Shown here: one piece after another, positions 26,044 to 34,815 of the stretch
Layout of the letters: each line of letters opens with the position of its first letter
How positions within the stretch are numbered: the first letter of the stretch is position 1
Assembly (NCBI RefSeq): GCF_030644225.1
Contig: NZ_CP128650.1
Span: 1,602,001 to 1,666,000 of the forward strand
Reading direction: 5' to 3'
Source of the DNA: Selenomonas dianae
GTDB lineage: Bacteria > Bacillota > Negativicutes > Selenomonadales > Selenomonadaceae
DNA length: 64,000 nt
Notes under the pieces: model-generated
Seen by the model: only the letters and a program-made list of their open reading frames with translations
Database searches by the model: none
What the model was told of the DNA's origin: nothing
Made by a program: the position numbers and the translations under genes

Positions 26044-27054
26044 TCAGTGTGCGCCACACGCCCCCGATGACACGCGGCAGTCCTCGCTGCGGTTTGTAAA
26101 GCCCATCTCTCGAATGAGTTCCATATCCTCGGCGATGGTCGTACCCGATGTCGTGAGCATATTGCCCGTGATGGATGCGGACGCACCCGCACGGAACGCC
26201 GTCGCCCCGTTCTCGGGCAGGAGTTTGCGCCCCGCGCCGAGGCGGATGTTTGCGGTCGGATTGATGAAGCGGAAGATTGCGACCGTACGCAGGATGTCCT
26301 CGCCCGAGATCGGCGGGAGATGTTCGAGCGGTGTTCCCGGGATCGCCATGAGTGAGTTGAGCGGGATGGACTCGATACCGAGTTCCTGCAGGGCGAACGC
26401 CATATCAAAGCGATCCTCCCACGTCTCCCCCATGCCGATGATACCACCCGAGCAGACACACAGCCCCTCCGCCTGTGCCGCCTTAATCGTGCGAATGCGG
26501 TCGGCATAACTGTGCGTCGTGCAGATCTCGGGGAAATAACGCTCCGATGTCTCGATGTTGTGATGATAGCTCGTCACCCCCGCCTCACGCAGACGGCGGA
26601 ACTGACTGCGCGTGAGCAGCCCATGCGAGGCACAGAGGTCAATGGAGAGCGTGCGGCGCATCTCCTTGTAGGCATCCAGAGCCTGTTCAAACTCCGCACC
26701 CGAGAGCGCACCACCCGAGGTGACGATGGAGAAACGGTTTGCACCCGCGTCCTGATTTGCCTTTGCGTGCGCAATCAAATCCGCCTGCGCCATAAAGTTA
26801 TAGGTATCGACACCTGTCTTGTGCCGCCCTGCCTGTGCACAGTATTTACAGTCCTCCCCACAGCGTCCGCTGCGCCCGTTGACAATGGTGCACAGGTCGA
26901 TGTGATTGCCGCAGAAATGTTTTTGGAGACGATATGCCCCCTCGCCGAGTTCCTCGACCGGCGTATCCATAAAAACGGAGCGGTCGTCCGTACGGCTGAC
27001 ACGATAGCCGGCAATGATCTTCTTCGTCAGTTCATTTACACGATTTTCGCGCAT
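26044..27054 (-). CDS. bioB: Biotin synthase
   Basis: Radical-SAM enzyme that inserts sulphur into dethiobiotin. 336 residues, standard length. The SAM-cluster ligands are C65, C69 and C72 in CGEDCKYCAQ. Other family segments: YHHNIETSERYFPEI, GGIIGMGET and the C-terminal barrel piece ANIRLGAGRK. No other biotin genes are adjacent, so it stands alone with its own promoter (27097-27125). The ribosome site AAGGCAGG lies in the right arm of an inverted repeat that abuts the ATG. Confidence 0.95.
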   Translation of the reverse strand: MRENRVNELTKKIIAGYRVSRTDDRSVFMDTPVEELGEGAYRLQKHFCGNHIDLCTIVNGRSGRCGEDCKYCAQAGRHKTGVDTYNFMAQADLIAHAKANQDAGANRFSIVTSGGALSGAEFEQALDAYKEMRRTLSIDLCASHGLLTRSQFRRLREAGVTSYHHNIETSERYFPEICTTHSYADRIRTIKAAQAEGLCVCSGGIIGMGETWEDRFDMAFALQELGIESIPLNSLMAIPGTPLEHLPPISGEDILRTVAIFRFINPTANIRLGAGRKLLPENGATAFRAGASASITGNMLTTSGTTIAEDMELIREMGFTNRSEDCRVSSGACGAH

Positions 27055-27055
27055 A

Positions 27056-27113
27056 AAAAAATACCTGCCTTGTCATAGATTATGTTTATGTTCTCTATTA
27101 TAAGGCAGGTTTT
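27056..27113 (-). terminator. Inverted repeat overlapping the bioB promoter and ribosome site
   Basis: Minus strand: ACCTGCCTT (27101-27109) pairs with AAGGCAGGT (27063-27071), followed by a T-run that runs into the bioB ATG. Read from the upstream methyltransferase gene it is an intrinsic terminator; read from the bioB promoter only its right arm is transcribed, and that arm contains the ribosome site. Confidence 0.65.
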
Positions 27114-27125
27114 TTATTCCGTCAA
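27097..27125 (-). promoter_or_regulatory. bioB promoter
   Basis: Minus-strand TTGACG (27120-27125), 17-base spacer, TATAAT (27097-27102). The left arm of the overlapping inverted repeat occupies the spacer and touches the -10. Confidence 0.75.
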
Positions 27126-27151
27126 CTAAATATTTAACCGTAGTTTACTCT

Positions 27152-27982
27152 TTATATGTCTGCAAGCACTCCTGTGAGCAGCGACCGCACGCGTTCCTTA
27201 TGCACACACGTTTCTGTGATAAAATCTGACAGATAATCATAAAAGATCCCCTCACGCACACAGAGTCTGTGCAGCTCTGCGACTGCTTCCTGCGCCGCAG
27301 TATCGTATTCGACGCGGTGCAGGAGACGCGCCATCGTGCGCCGCTTTTCCTGCGAAAAGAATCGCTTGAGGTTCGCGGCTGCCGCCGTACTGCGAGATGC
27401 CTGTATGAGCCATGTCCGTGTAATGAGGTCATCACTGAAGTTTGCAAAGCCCGCCTCCGCCCATGCTTCCCCCGCCGACGGGTCATCGTCACGCTCCCCT
27501 GCAAAGAAGTGGATTTCCTTGTAGAGCGTATCATTGAGGAGCCGCACGATCTCGGGCTTGGCATACAGGTGACGGTCGCCGCGCACGCGGAACTCGCCGT
27601 CACGCAACCCCGCAAGTATACGGTGATAACGAACATTCGTATAGCAGGTGTAGAGCGTCCCCGTCTCCTTAAGCGCACGGTTCAGAGCCATAAGCGTATC
27701 GTACGGTTCATAGGCACACTCAATCGCAAACGCCGAGATAATGTGGTCAAACATCTCCTCTGCGAACGGCAGCGGGTCGCGCCGCCAATCGAGGACGTGT
27801 GCGTGCACGCCAAGTGTGGTAACGTGTGCATCCTCCGCAATCTCAACATATGGCGTAACGGCGTGCATCTCCGCATTCGGGTACATCTCCCTCAGATGCG
27901 CAAGATATTCCGAGCCGTCAACAACGAGAATGCACAGACGCTCCGCACTCGGCGCGAGGAGTTCAAGCAGCTCCGTCCTCAC
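27152..27982 (-). CDS. Class I SAM-dependent methyltransferase
   Basis: 276 residues from the GTG at 27982, which overlaps the stop of the glycosyltransferase as GTGA; an upstream GTG at 28009 is possible but would overlap more. Rossmann-type methyltransferase: LCILVVDGSEYLAHLREMYP (motif I region), HVLDWRRDPLPFAEEMFDHIISAFAIE (motifs II-IV), then LKETGTLYTCYTN. The C-terminal 100 residues are Arg-rich and unassigned. Tight coupling to the OGT-type glycosyltransferase suggests that both act on the same protein or glycan; the target is unknown. Confidence 0.75.
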   Translation of the reverse strand: MRTELLELLAPSAERLCILVVDGSEYLAHLREMYPNAEMHAVTPYVEIAEDAHVTTLGVHAHVLDWRRDPLPFAEEMFDHIISAFAIECAYEPYDTLMALNRALKETGTLYTCYTNVRYHRILAGLRDGEFRVRGDRHLYAKPEIVRLLNDTLYKEIHFFAGERDDDPSAGEAWAEAGFANFSDDLITRTWLIQASRSTAAAANLKRFFSQEKRRTMARLLHRVEYDTAAQEAVAELHRLCVREGIFYDYLSDFITETCVHKERVRSLLTGVLADI

Positions 27983-29436
27983 CGTGCAAAATCCCCGTGC
28001 TCTGCCCACAGGCGTTCCATCTCACCCGAAAACGCGGCAAGGTAGGATGCTCCATCCATCAATGCGGACTTCTCCACCTCGGCACGCAGTGCTGCACGGT
28101 TCGCGCGGACGGCAGCAATATCCTCCACCATCCGAACAGCAAGCTGCTCATACCCACGTACATCCTCCGCAATCCACGTTGCTTTCCCCGCTGCCGTGAG
28201 CATCGCCGCCCCGAGCCGCGACGCATGGTGCGTCTCCCCGCGCAGTGTGACGACAGGCACGCCCATGTAGAGCGCGGTTGCGGTCGATGCGCCGCCCGTA
28301 TAGGGAAAGGTATCGAGCGCAATGTCGATGTCCCCGTAGTCCCCAAGGTAGTCCCGTTTTCCTGTCCGCACAAAAATGCGCTTCGCGGGCAGTTTCAGCC
28401 CCTCGATCATCTCAATGATCGTCGTCACGCGCAGAGGGCTGTCTACGGCGGCATCCTGCAAAATGAGCTGTGCCTGCGGCAGTTTTTTCAGAATCCGCCC
28501 CCAGACCTTGAGGCACTCCTCGTTGATCTTCATAAAGTTCTGGAACACGCCGAAGGTCACGGGCGCATCCGCGGGACGCTCCGCCACCGCACGCGCACAC
28601 ATCGCCTCATCCGGTGTGAAATGAAACGCGTGCGGCAGACGCAGCAGCTCCTCGCTGTAAAACTCCTCCGATCCCACAGGGGAGAGTACCTCATCTGTCA
28701 AAAAGCCATCGACAAAGGGTACGCCCGTCGTCGCGAACCAACCGATACCCGAAATCTGCACGGGCGCAGGACGGTGCGCAAGCACCATGAGGGTCATGCC
28801 GCCATCCGTGTGTCCGCCGATGTCAACGAGCACGTCGATCTCGTCCGCACGGATCCACTCCGCCTGCTCCGCGATGGAGAGATTTGCAATCACATGGTAG
28901 TTCACCATGCCGCGCAAGCGCTCGGTAAAGGCATCCACACGGTCACTGAGGGAGTACACATAGACATCGTACTGCTCCGTCAGCCCACGCAGAAGCTCCT
29001 CGTAGAAGAGCGCAGAGGACGAGCTGAGAAAATGCGGCGCGAGAAAGCCGATCCGAAGCCGCTCATGGCGTACATCTGCACGCGGCGGCAGCGGCTCCTC
29101 ATGGCGGTAGAGCGTCGCATACATATCGAACTGCGCCTTGAGTTCCTTTGGCGTGAGGTTCGGGACGGCGTGACAGAGGTAGAGATAGTTGGAAAAATGC
29201 TGCCGTTGACTGCGGAGAAATTTATCCTCCGTCGCCGCCTCGAAATACGCCGCAATCGCGCCCTCCGTATCGGCGAGTGCACCGCAGCACGCGCCCATCA
29301 TCTCGGAGAAACGCCACTGCTCATCCGCAGGAATCTCCTCGTGTGCACGCAGATAGAGGATCGCCTCGATCGCCTCGTAGATATACCCCTGATGAATGTC
29401 CTCGCGAAGGGCGGTGTAGTCGTCCATCCAACTCAT
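27979..29436 (-). CDS. SPINDLY/O-GlcNAc-transferase-type (GT41-like) glycosyltransferase
   Basis: 485 residues. The N-terminal about 100 residues are helical and TPR-like but short; the catalytic part resembles the OGT/SPINDLY GT-B fold: RLRIGFLAPHFLSSSSALF, ISGIGWFATTGVPFVDGFLTD, TFGVFQNFMKINEECLKVWGRIL and the donor-site segment DTFPYTGGASTATALYMGVP. In bacteria such soluble enzymes glycosylate proteins such as flagellin or adhesins in the cytoplasm; acceptor here unknown. Its ATG overlaps the metallophosphoesterase stop (ATGA), and its stop overlaps the methyltransferase start. Confidence 0.85.
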   Translation of the reverse strand: MSWMDDYTALREDIHQGYIYEAIEAILYLRAHEEIPADEQWRFSEMMGACCGALADTEGAIAAYFEAATEDKFLRSQRQHFSNYLYLCHAVPNLTPKELKAQFDMYATLYRHEEPLPPRADVRHERLRIGFLAPHFLSSSSALFYEELLRGLTEQYDVYVYSLSDRVDAFTERLRGMVNYHVIANLSIAEQAEWIRADEIDVLVDIGGHTDGGMTLMVLAHRPAPVQISGIGWFATTGVPFVDGFLTDEVLSPVGSEEFYSEELLRLPHAFHFTPDEAMCARAVAERPADAPVTFGVFQNFMKINEECLKVWGRILKKLPQAQLILQDAAVDSPLRVTTIIEMIEGLKLPAKRIFVRTGKRDYLGDYGDIDIALDTFPYTGGASTATALYMGVPVVTLRGETHHASRLGAAMLTAAGKATWIAEDVRGYEQLAVRMVEDIAAVRANRAALRAEVEKSALMDGASYLAAFSGEMERLWAEHGDFAR

Positions 29437-30587
29437 TGTACTGTTCTCTCCAATCTAAAATATGCAATCTCGGGCGGACAGCCGATCCGCAGCGGAAACC
29501 AGCTGCCGTTTCCCGTATGCACGTAGCCGTAACTGTCCCCGATGCGCACCATGCCACGTGTGTACTTGAACACGGGAAAGAGCGGCAGACCAAGGATGCC
29601 GAACTGACTGCCGTGCGTGTGTCCCGTGAGCGTCAGCGGAACGCCGCCGTGCGCCGCCGCATCATCAATAAACTCGGGATGATGCGCGAGCAGAACGGTA
29701 ACAGCGTCACGCGAAACATCCGCCATCGCCGCTGTAAAATACGCCTCTTTTTGCGTGTAAAATCCGTCGCCGCGTGCAAATGGATAGTCCACACCCGCGA
29801 TGTAGAGTGCGCCACGCCCTGCGACACGCGCCGCAGAGTTCAGTACGACGTGCACCGCCCCCTCTCCTGCCATGCGGTCAACAATCGGGCGGCCATCGTG
29901 ATAGTATTCATGGTTGCCGATACAGTACCAGATCCCATCGCGAAAATCTCCCGCGTGCGCAGCAAGCACCTTGGCAGCACGCTCGTTCAGCCGTTCATCA
30001 TCGAACACATCGCCCGTCACGGCGAGCAGATCTGCGCCGCCCGCCGCAGCCTCCGTGAGGAGAGCGTCGAAGACCTCCACAGAGAAGAACATCCCCAGAT
30101 GCACGTCGCTGATCTGCGCGATCACCATGCCGTCCGCCTCGGGCGGCAGGTTCGGCACAGGGATGGTATAGTCACGGCGCACCGTATGTTTTCGCTCGAT
30201 AAACGCTCCATAGCTGCTGAGAAGAACGCCTGCCGCAGGATAGAGCGCCGCATTTTTCAGCACGCGCCGACGCCCCTCATCGTAGGGCGCATTTTCCAAC
30301 GTTCGCAGGAAAAACCGCACCGAAACGACAACCGCCACAAGAGCAAGTACAATCATCTGCGCGACCAGCAGCAGAATGATCGGCAGCGTCACGAGCCCCG
30401 CCCAGCCGTCCGTCCGATGCGTACTGAACAGGAAGAACAGCCCGCCGACACTGCCGAGCTCAAAGAACACAAGGGCGATTCGCGCCGCACGAAGCCTCCG
30501 CCCCTCTGCCAAATAGCGCAGGAAATAGACGCTGAGTGCGAGCAGTGCGAGAACGATGAGCAGGAAAATCACCAAGAAGCCCGGCAA
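29433..30587 (-). CDS. Membrane-anchored metallophosphoesterase (YkuE/YaeI-like)
   Basis: 384 residues. Four N-terminal hydrophobic segments (to about residue 115) precede a calcineurin-like phosphoesterase domain: IAQISDVHLGMFF, AVTGDVFDDERL, YCIGNHEYY, LLAHHPEF and TLTGHTHGSQFG supply the metal ligands. Homologues such as LpxH-like/YaeI enzymes hydrolyse phosphodiester or lipid pyrophosphate bonds; substrate here is not deducible. The start appears to be TTG at 30587 behind GGGGCGG; no in-frame ATG exists nearby and a stop (TGA) lies just upstream. Confidence 0.85.
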   Translation of the reverse strand: MPGFLVIFLLIVLALLALSVYFLRYLAEGRRLRAARIALVFFELGSVGGLFFLFSTHRTDGWAGLVTLPIILLLVAQMIVLALVAVVVSVRFFLRTLENAPYDEGRRRVLKNAALYPAAGVLLSSYGAFIERKHTVRRDYTIPVPNLPPEADGMVIAQISDVHLGMFFSVEVFDALLTEAAAGGADLLAVTGDVFDDERLNERAAKVLAAHAGDFRDGIWYCIGNHEYYHDGRPIVDRMAGEGAVHVVLNSAARVAGRGALYIAGVDYPFARGDGFYTQKEAYFTAAMADVSRDAVTVLLAHHPEFIDDAAAHGGVPLTLTGHTHGSQFGILGLPLFPVFKYTRGMVRIGDSYGYVHTGNGSWFPLRIGCPPEIAYFRLERTVQ

Positions 30588-30605
30588 ATGTACCGCCCCA
30601 TTTCA

Positions 30606-31523
30606 TCAAAGACCCGTAATCATCGACACGAGCGGAATCGTCGCCACCGAGATGACGGTGGAGAGTGCGATGATCTCCGTCATCAGAGGATAGGCGACCT
30701 TGTTGTAGAGCAGCGCCACCATCGCCACCATACCGCCCGTCGGCGCAGCGACAATGACGAGACTGCACCCGAGGACATAGGGATTCGTAACGAAGAATTT
30801 CATCGCAAAGAGAATGGGAATTGGCAGGACAACCGCCTTGAGGAAAGTATAGACGAGCAGTTTGCGATCGGTCAGCATATGGCGCATATGGATGTCCTTG
30901 AGCGACGCGCCAATCATCATCATCGCAAGCGGCGCAGTCATCGCACCAAGCATGGAGAATGCCTGCATGAGCAGCGGATGCGTCGGAATCTCGCCAAAGT
31001 AGATCACGCACGCGATCAGCGAAGCGATGATGCCCGGGTTCAGCAGCAGACGGAACATCTCGCGCCCACGCCGCTTATGAATACTAATCGAGGAAACACC
31101 GTAGATGAAAAAGAGCAGATTGACGGGAATGAAGAACAGCGTCATATAGACGACCGCCTGATCGCCATACACGCCCTGCACGAGCGGTAGCCCCATAAAA
31201 AGAGAGTTGTTGAACCAAAACGAGAGATTGACCGCTCCGCGCAGCCGCCCGCGATAGCGCAGGAGAATCGGGAGCAGGAAACCGACAGCACACATCATCA
31301 CGAGGAGAATGGCATAGTCCATATAGGTCTCAATGACCTGCGCCATGTTCATGTGCTCCTCCGCGTGCATCGCCGAGGAGATGATGAGGCAGGGACACGC
31401 GATGTTGACAATCAGCGAGGAAAACTGCTCCTGATTGTTCGGAATGATGATCTTGTAGCGGCGTGCGAGTGCTCCCGCAAAGATCATCAAAAAGAATACG
31501 ATCATCTGGCCTAAAATCAGCAT
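30606..31523 (-). CDS. AEC (auxin efflux carrier) family transporter
   Basis: 305 residues, ten hydrophobic helices in two five-helix halves, typical of the AEC family of malate, malonate or amino-acid carriers in bacteria. Recognisable segments: VNIACPCLIISSAM in the first half and MMIGASLKDI / VAAPTGGMVAMVALLY in the second, with polar residues in broken helices. The metallophosphoesterase gene starts 19 bases after its stop, so they are probably cotranscribed. Substrate unknown. Confidence 0.85.
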   Translation of the reverse strand: MLILGQMIVFFLMIFAGALARRYKIIIPNNQEQFSSLIVNIACPCLIISSAMHAEEHMNMAQVIETYMDYAILLVMMCAVGFLLPILLRYRGRLRGAVNLSFWFNNSLFMGLPLVQGVYGDQAVVYMTLFFIPVNLLFFIYGVSSISIHKRRGREMFRLLLNPGIIASLIACVIYFGEIPTHPLLMQAFSMLGAMTAPLAMMMIGASLKDIHMRHMLTDRKLLVYTFLKAVVLPIPILFAMKFFVTNPYVLGCSLVIVAAPTGGMVAMVALLYNKVAYPLMTEIIALSTVISVATIPLVSMITGL

Positions 31524-31751
31524 TGCATTACCTTCTTTATTTCAGTTCGTAAAATCAGTTGTGTTTCTTTCATGCAAGCCCCTCGCGAACACTTAGTTAC
31601 GCAAGTGATCGCGTGCTCATTCGCCTAAATACCGGCGCACTTCTTAAACGCGCTTCGCTTGAACGAAAGAAGTACGCCGGGGGCGAGTCGCCCGCTTTAC
31701 TCACTTGCTCCACTAGGGTTCGCTTTGGGGCTTTGCATTGCATTCGAGCCA
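31524..31751. other. Intergenic region with inverted repeat between uvrA and the AEC gene
   Basis: 228 bases. CCGGCGCACTTCTT (31632-31645) and AAGAAGTACGCCGG (31667-31680) pair at 13 of 14 positions around a 21-base loop; GGGCGAGTCGCCC follows at 31680-31695. No T-run on either strand, so not a clear terminator. The short open frames that cross it lack ribosome sites. Confidence 0.5.
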
Positions 31752-34580
31752 TCAATGTTTCTCCACAAGCAGCGGCTTCAGGAACTGCCCCGTATAGGAC
31801 GCTGCAACCTCTACGATCTGCTCCGGCGTCCCCTTCGCGACGATGATTCCCCCACGCACGCCGCCCTCGGGACCGAGGTCGATCACATAGTCCGCAGCCT
31901 TGATCACATCGAGATTGTGCTCAATGACGACGACCGTATCGCCGCCGTCCACGAGCCGCTGGAGAATGACGAGCAGCTTGTGGATGTCCGCCGCGTGCAG
32001 TCCCGTCGTCGGCTCGTCGAGGATGTAGAGCGTCTTGCCCGTGCTGCGCTTCGACAGCTCCGTCGCGAGCTTCACGCGCTGTGCCTCGCCGCCCGAAAGC
32101 GTCGTCGCGGGCTGTCCGAGACGGATGTAGCCGAGCCCCACGTCGCGGATGATCTCAAGCTTGCGTGCGATGCGCGGCACGTTCTGAAAGAAGTCCACCG
32201 CCTCGTCGATCGTCATGTCGAGCACCTCAGCGATGGTCTTGCCCTTATAGTGCACCTCAAGTGTCTCGCGGTTGTAGCGTGCGCCCTTGCAGACCTCGCA
32301 CGGAACATAGACATCGGGGAGAAACTGCATCTCGATCTTGAGAATGCCATCGCCACGGCACGCCTCACAGCGTCCGCCCTTCACGTTGAAGCTGAACCGC
32401 CCCGCCTTGTACCCGCGCATCCGCGACTCGGACACCTGACTAAAGAGATCGCGGATCGCATCAAACACACCCGTATACGTTGCAGGATTCGAGCGTGGCG
32501 TGCGCCCGATGGGCTGTTGGTCGATGTTGATGACCTTGTCGATGTGCTCAAGCCCCTTGATCTTCCTGTGCTTGCCGGGCTTTCCCTTCGCACGGTAGAG
32601 ACGCGAGGCGACCCCGCGATAAAGGATCTCGTTGACAAGCGTGGATTTGCCGGAGCCGGATACTCCCGTAACGAGCGTCAGCGTTCCAAGCGGGAACTTC
32701 ACATTGATATTCTTCAGATTGTTCTCCGCCGCGCCCACAATCTCAAGGAAATTACCATTCCCCCGCCGCCGCGTTTCGGGCACGGGGATGAACTTTTTCC
32801 GCGCGAGGTACTGCCCCGTGATGGAGGCGGGGTTCGCCATGATCTCCTCCGCCGTTCCCTCCGCGACCACCTCGCCGCCATGCTCGCCCGCACCGGGGCC
32901 GATGTCGATGATGTGGTCGGCGGCGTGCATCGTATCCTCGTCGTGCTCCACAACAATCAGCGTATTGCCGAGGTCGCGCAGATGGCGCAGCGTCGCAAGC
33001 AGACGGTTGTTGTCACGCTGATGCAGTCCGATGCTCGGCTCGTCGAGGATGTAGAGCACCCCCATCAGCCCCGAGCCGATCTGCGTTGCGAGGCGGATGC
33101 GCTGCGCCTCACCGCCCGAGAGCGTCCCTGCCGCACGCGAGAGCGTCAGATAGTCCAGCCCCACATCGAGCAGGAAGTTCAGACGCGCATGGATTTCCTT
33201 TAGGATCTCCACAGCTATCTTCGCCTCGCGCGGGGAAAAATCCTTCTCCGCCTCTGCGAGAAAGGCATCCGCCTCGCGGATCGTCAGTGCCGTGAGGTCG
33301 GCGATGCTCTTGCCGCCAATCGTGACGGCAAGCGTCTCGGGCTTCAACCGTGCGCCGTGGCATGCCGTACACGGGGTCTCCGTCATATAGTCCTCGTAGC
33401 TCTCGCGCATCTCCTCCGAGTCCGTCTCGCGGTAGCGGCGTGCAAGCGTGGGCAGAACGCCCTCGTACGGAACGTTGTATTCCTTCTCCTCGCCGAACAT
33501 ATTCGTGTACTGAAAGGAGATCTCCTCATCCGAACCGTAGAGCAGCAGCTTTTGCATCTTCTTGTCCATGCGGTTCCACTGCGTGTGCTCGTCATAGTCA
33601 TGCGCGCGCAGCAGTGCCGTAATCGCACGCATCCCGTACGAGTTCGGATTTTTGGACAGGGGGGCAAAAACACCGTCCGCTACGCTGAGTGTCGGGTCGG
33701 GTACGACAAGTTCCTCATCGAACTCCTTGTGACTGCCGAGTCCCGTACAGACGGGACACGCGCCGAACGGGCTGTTAAACGAAAACATACGCGGCGCAAT
33801 CTCGGGGAGAGAGATGCCGCAGTCCACACAGGCGAAATTCTCGCTGAACATGAGGAGCTCCCCGTCCACCACCTGCACGTAGACCACACCGCCGCCCGCA
33901 CGCAGAGCCGTTTCCAGAGAGTCTGTCAGACGGCTCTCCATGCCCGCACGCACAACAAGGCGATCCACCACAATCTCGATCGTATGCTTTTTCTGCTTTT
34001 CAAGGGTGATTTCCTCGCCGAGGTCGCGCAGTTCGCCATCGATGCGCACGCGCACATAGCCGTCGCGGCGGATCTGGTCGAGGATCTTGCGGTGCTCGCC
34101 CTTTTTCCCGCGCACGAGCTGCGCCATGATGAGCAGCTTCGTCCCCTCGGGCTGCGTCATGATGGCATCCACCATCTGATCGACGCTCTGCTGCGCAATG
34201 GGCTTGCCGCAGCTCGGGCAGTGCGGCCGCCCCGCACGCGCGTAGAGCAGACGCAGATAGTCATAGACCTCCGTCACCGTGCCCACCGTCGAGCGCGGGT
34301 TGTGGCTCGTCGTCTTTTGGTCAATCGAGATCGCAGGCGACAGCCCCTCGATATTGTCCACGTCAGGCTTGTCCATCTGTCCGAGGAACTGCCGCGCATA
34401 CGCAGACAGCGACTCCACATAGCGGCGCTGCCCCTCGGCGTAGATCGTGTCAAACGCGAGCGAGGATTTCCCCGAGCCCGAGAGCCCCGTCACGACAACG
34501 AGCTTGTCGCGCGGGATCTCCACGTTGATATTCTTTAGATTATGGGCGCGTGCGCCCTCGATTTTGATACTTTCGTTCAT
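31752..34580 (-). CDS. uvrA: Excinuclease ABC subunit A
   Basis: Damage-recognition ATPase of nucleotide excision repair, 942 residues from MNESIK (GGAGGGAAAT before the ATG at 34580). Two ABC ATPase modules with [14 protein letters not shown] and [15 protein letters not shown] Walker A motifs, two LSGGEAQR signatures, and zinc-finger cysteine pairs (CPSCGKP, CVDCG...[12 protein letters not shown]...CEVCKG). It is separated from uvrB on the same strand by thiC transcribed the other way. Confidence 0.97.
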   Translation of the reverse strand: MNESIKIEGARAHNLKNINVEIPRDKLVVVTGLSGSGKSSLAFDTIYAEGQRRYVESLSAYARQFLGQMDKPDVDNIEGLSPAISIDQKTTSHNPRSTVGTVTEVYDYLRLLYARAGRPHCPSCGKPIAQQSVDQMVDAIMTQPEGTKLLIMAQLVRGKKGEHRKILDQIRRDGYVRVRIDGELRDLGEEITLEKQKKHTIEIVVDRLVVRAGMESRLTDSLETALRAGGGVVYVQVVDGELLMFSENFACVDCGISLPEIAPRMFSFNSPFGACPVCTGLGSHKEFDEELVVPDPTLSVADGVFAPLSKNPNSYGMRAITALLRAHDYDEHTQWNRMDKKMQKLLLYGSDEEISFQYTNMFGEEKEYNVPYEGVLPTLARRYRETDSEEMRESYEDYMTETPCTACHGARLKPETLAVTIGGKSIADLTALTIREADAFLAEAEKDFSPREAKIAVEILKEIHARLNFLLDVGLDYLTLSRAAGTLSGGEAQRIRLATQIGSGLMGVLYILDEPSIGLHQRDNNRLLATLRHLRDLGNTLIVVEHDEDTMHAADHIIDIGPGAGEHGGEVVAEGTAEEIMANPASITGQYLARKKFIPVPETRRRGNGNFLEIVGAAENNLKNINVKFPLGTLTLVTGVSGSGKSTLVNEILYRGVASRLYRAKGKPGKHRKIKGLEHIDKVINIDQQPIGRTPRSNPATYTGVFDAIRDLFSQVSESRMRGYKAGRFSFNVKGGRCEACRGDGILKIEMQFLPDVYVPCEVCKGARYNRETLEVHYKGKTIAEVLDMTIDEAVDFFQNVPRIARKLEIIRDVGLGYIRLGQPATTLSGGEAQRVKLATELSKRSTGKTLYILDEPTTGLHAADIHKLLVILQRLVDGGDTVVVIEHNLDVIKAADYVIDLGPEGGVRGGIIVAKGTPEQIVEVAASYTGQFLKPLLVEKH

Positions 34581-34625
34581 ATTTCCCTCCATTTATTTGG
34601 ATCAAGTGACTGAAGTTTTTCAATC

Positions 34626-34654
34626 TTGTTTTTCATGCGCAGCGATGATATAAT
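34626..34654 (+). promoter_or_regulatory. Promoter of the TPP riboswitch-thiC transcript
   Basis: TTGTTT (34626-34631), 17 bases, TATAAT (34649-34654), about 20 bases before the aptamer. Confidence 0.75.
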
Positions 34655-34673
34655 AACAGAAAATTACATATTT

Positions 34674-34753
34674 CCACTAGGGGAGCGTTATTGCTGAGAG
34701 ATCTTCGGATCGACCCTTGGAACCTGTTGGGTAATGCCTGCGTAGGGAAGTGG
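34674..34753 (+). promoter_or_regulatory. TPP (THI-box) riboswitch aptamer
   Basis: P1 is CCACT / AGTGG; conserved cores are AGGGGAGCG, GCTGAGAGAT, ACCCTTGGAACCTG and GTAATGCCTGCGTAGGGAA. It senses thiamine pyrophosphate and represses thiC through the terminator downstream. Confidence 0.95.
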
Positions 34754-34768
34754 CTTTGTTTGTTGTTG

Positions 34769-34795
34769 CCGTTCGGTCTATGCCGGACGGTTTTT
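34769..34795 (+). terminator. Riboswitch terminator upstream of thiC
   Basis: CCGTTCGG / CCGGACGG with one G-T pair, followed by TTTTT; 20 bases before the thiC ATG. Confidence 0.85.
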
Positions 34796-34815
34796 GTATT
34801 TTAGGAGGCAGTTTT

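Noticed and set aside
27985-28009. Upstream GTG start at 28009 for the methyltransferase
   Set aside because: The GTG at 27982 gives a 4-base GTGA overlap with the preceding stop, matching the coupling seen at the neighbouring genes; the extra nine residues are unconserved.
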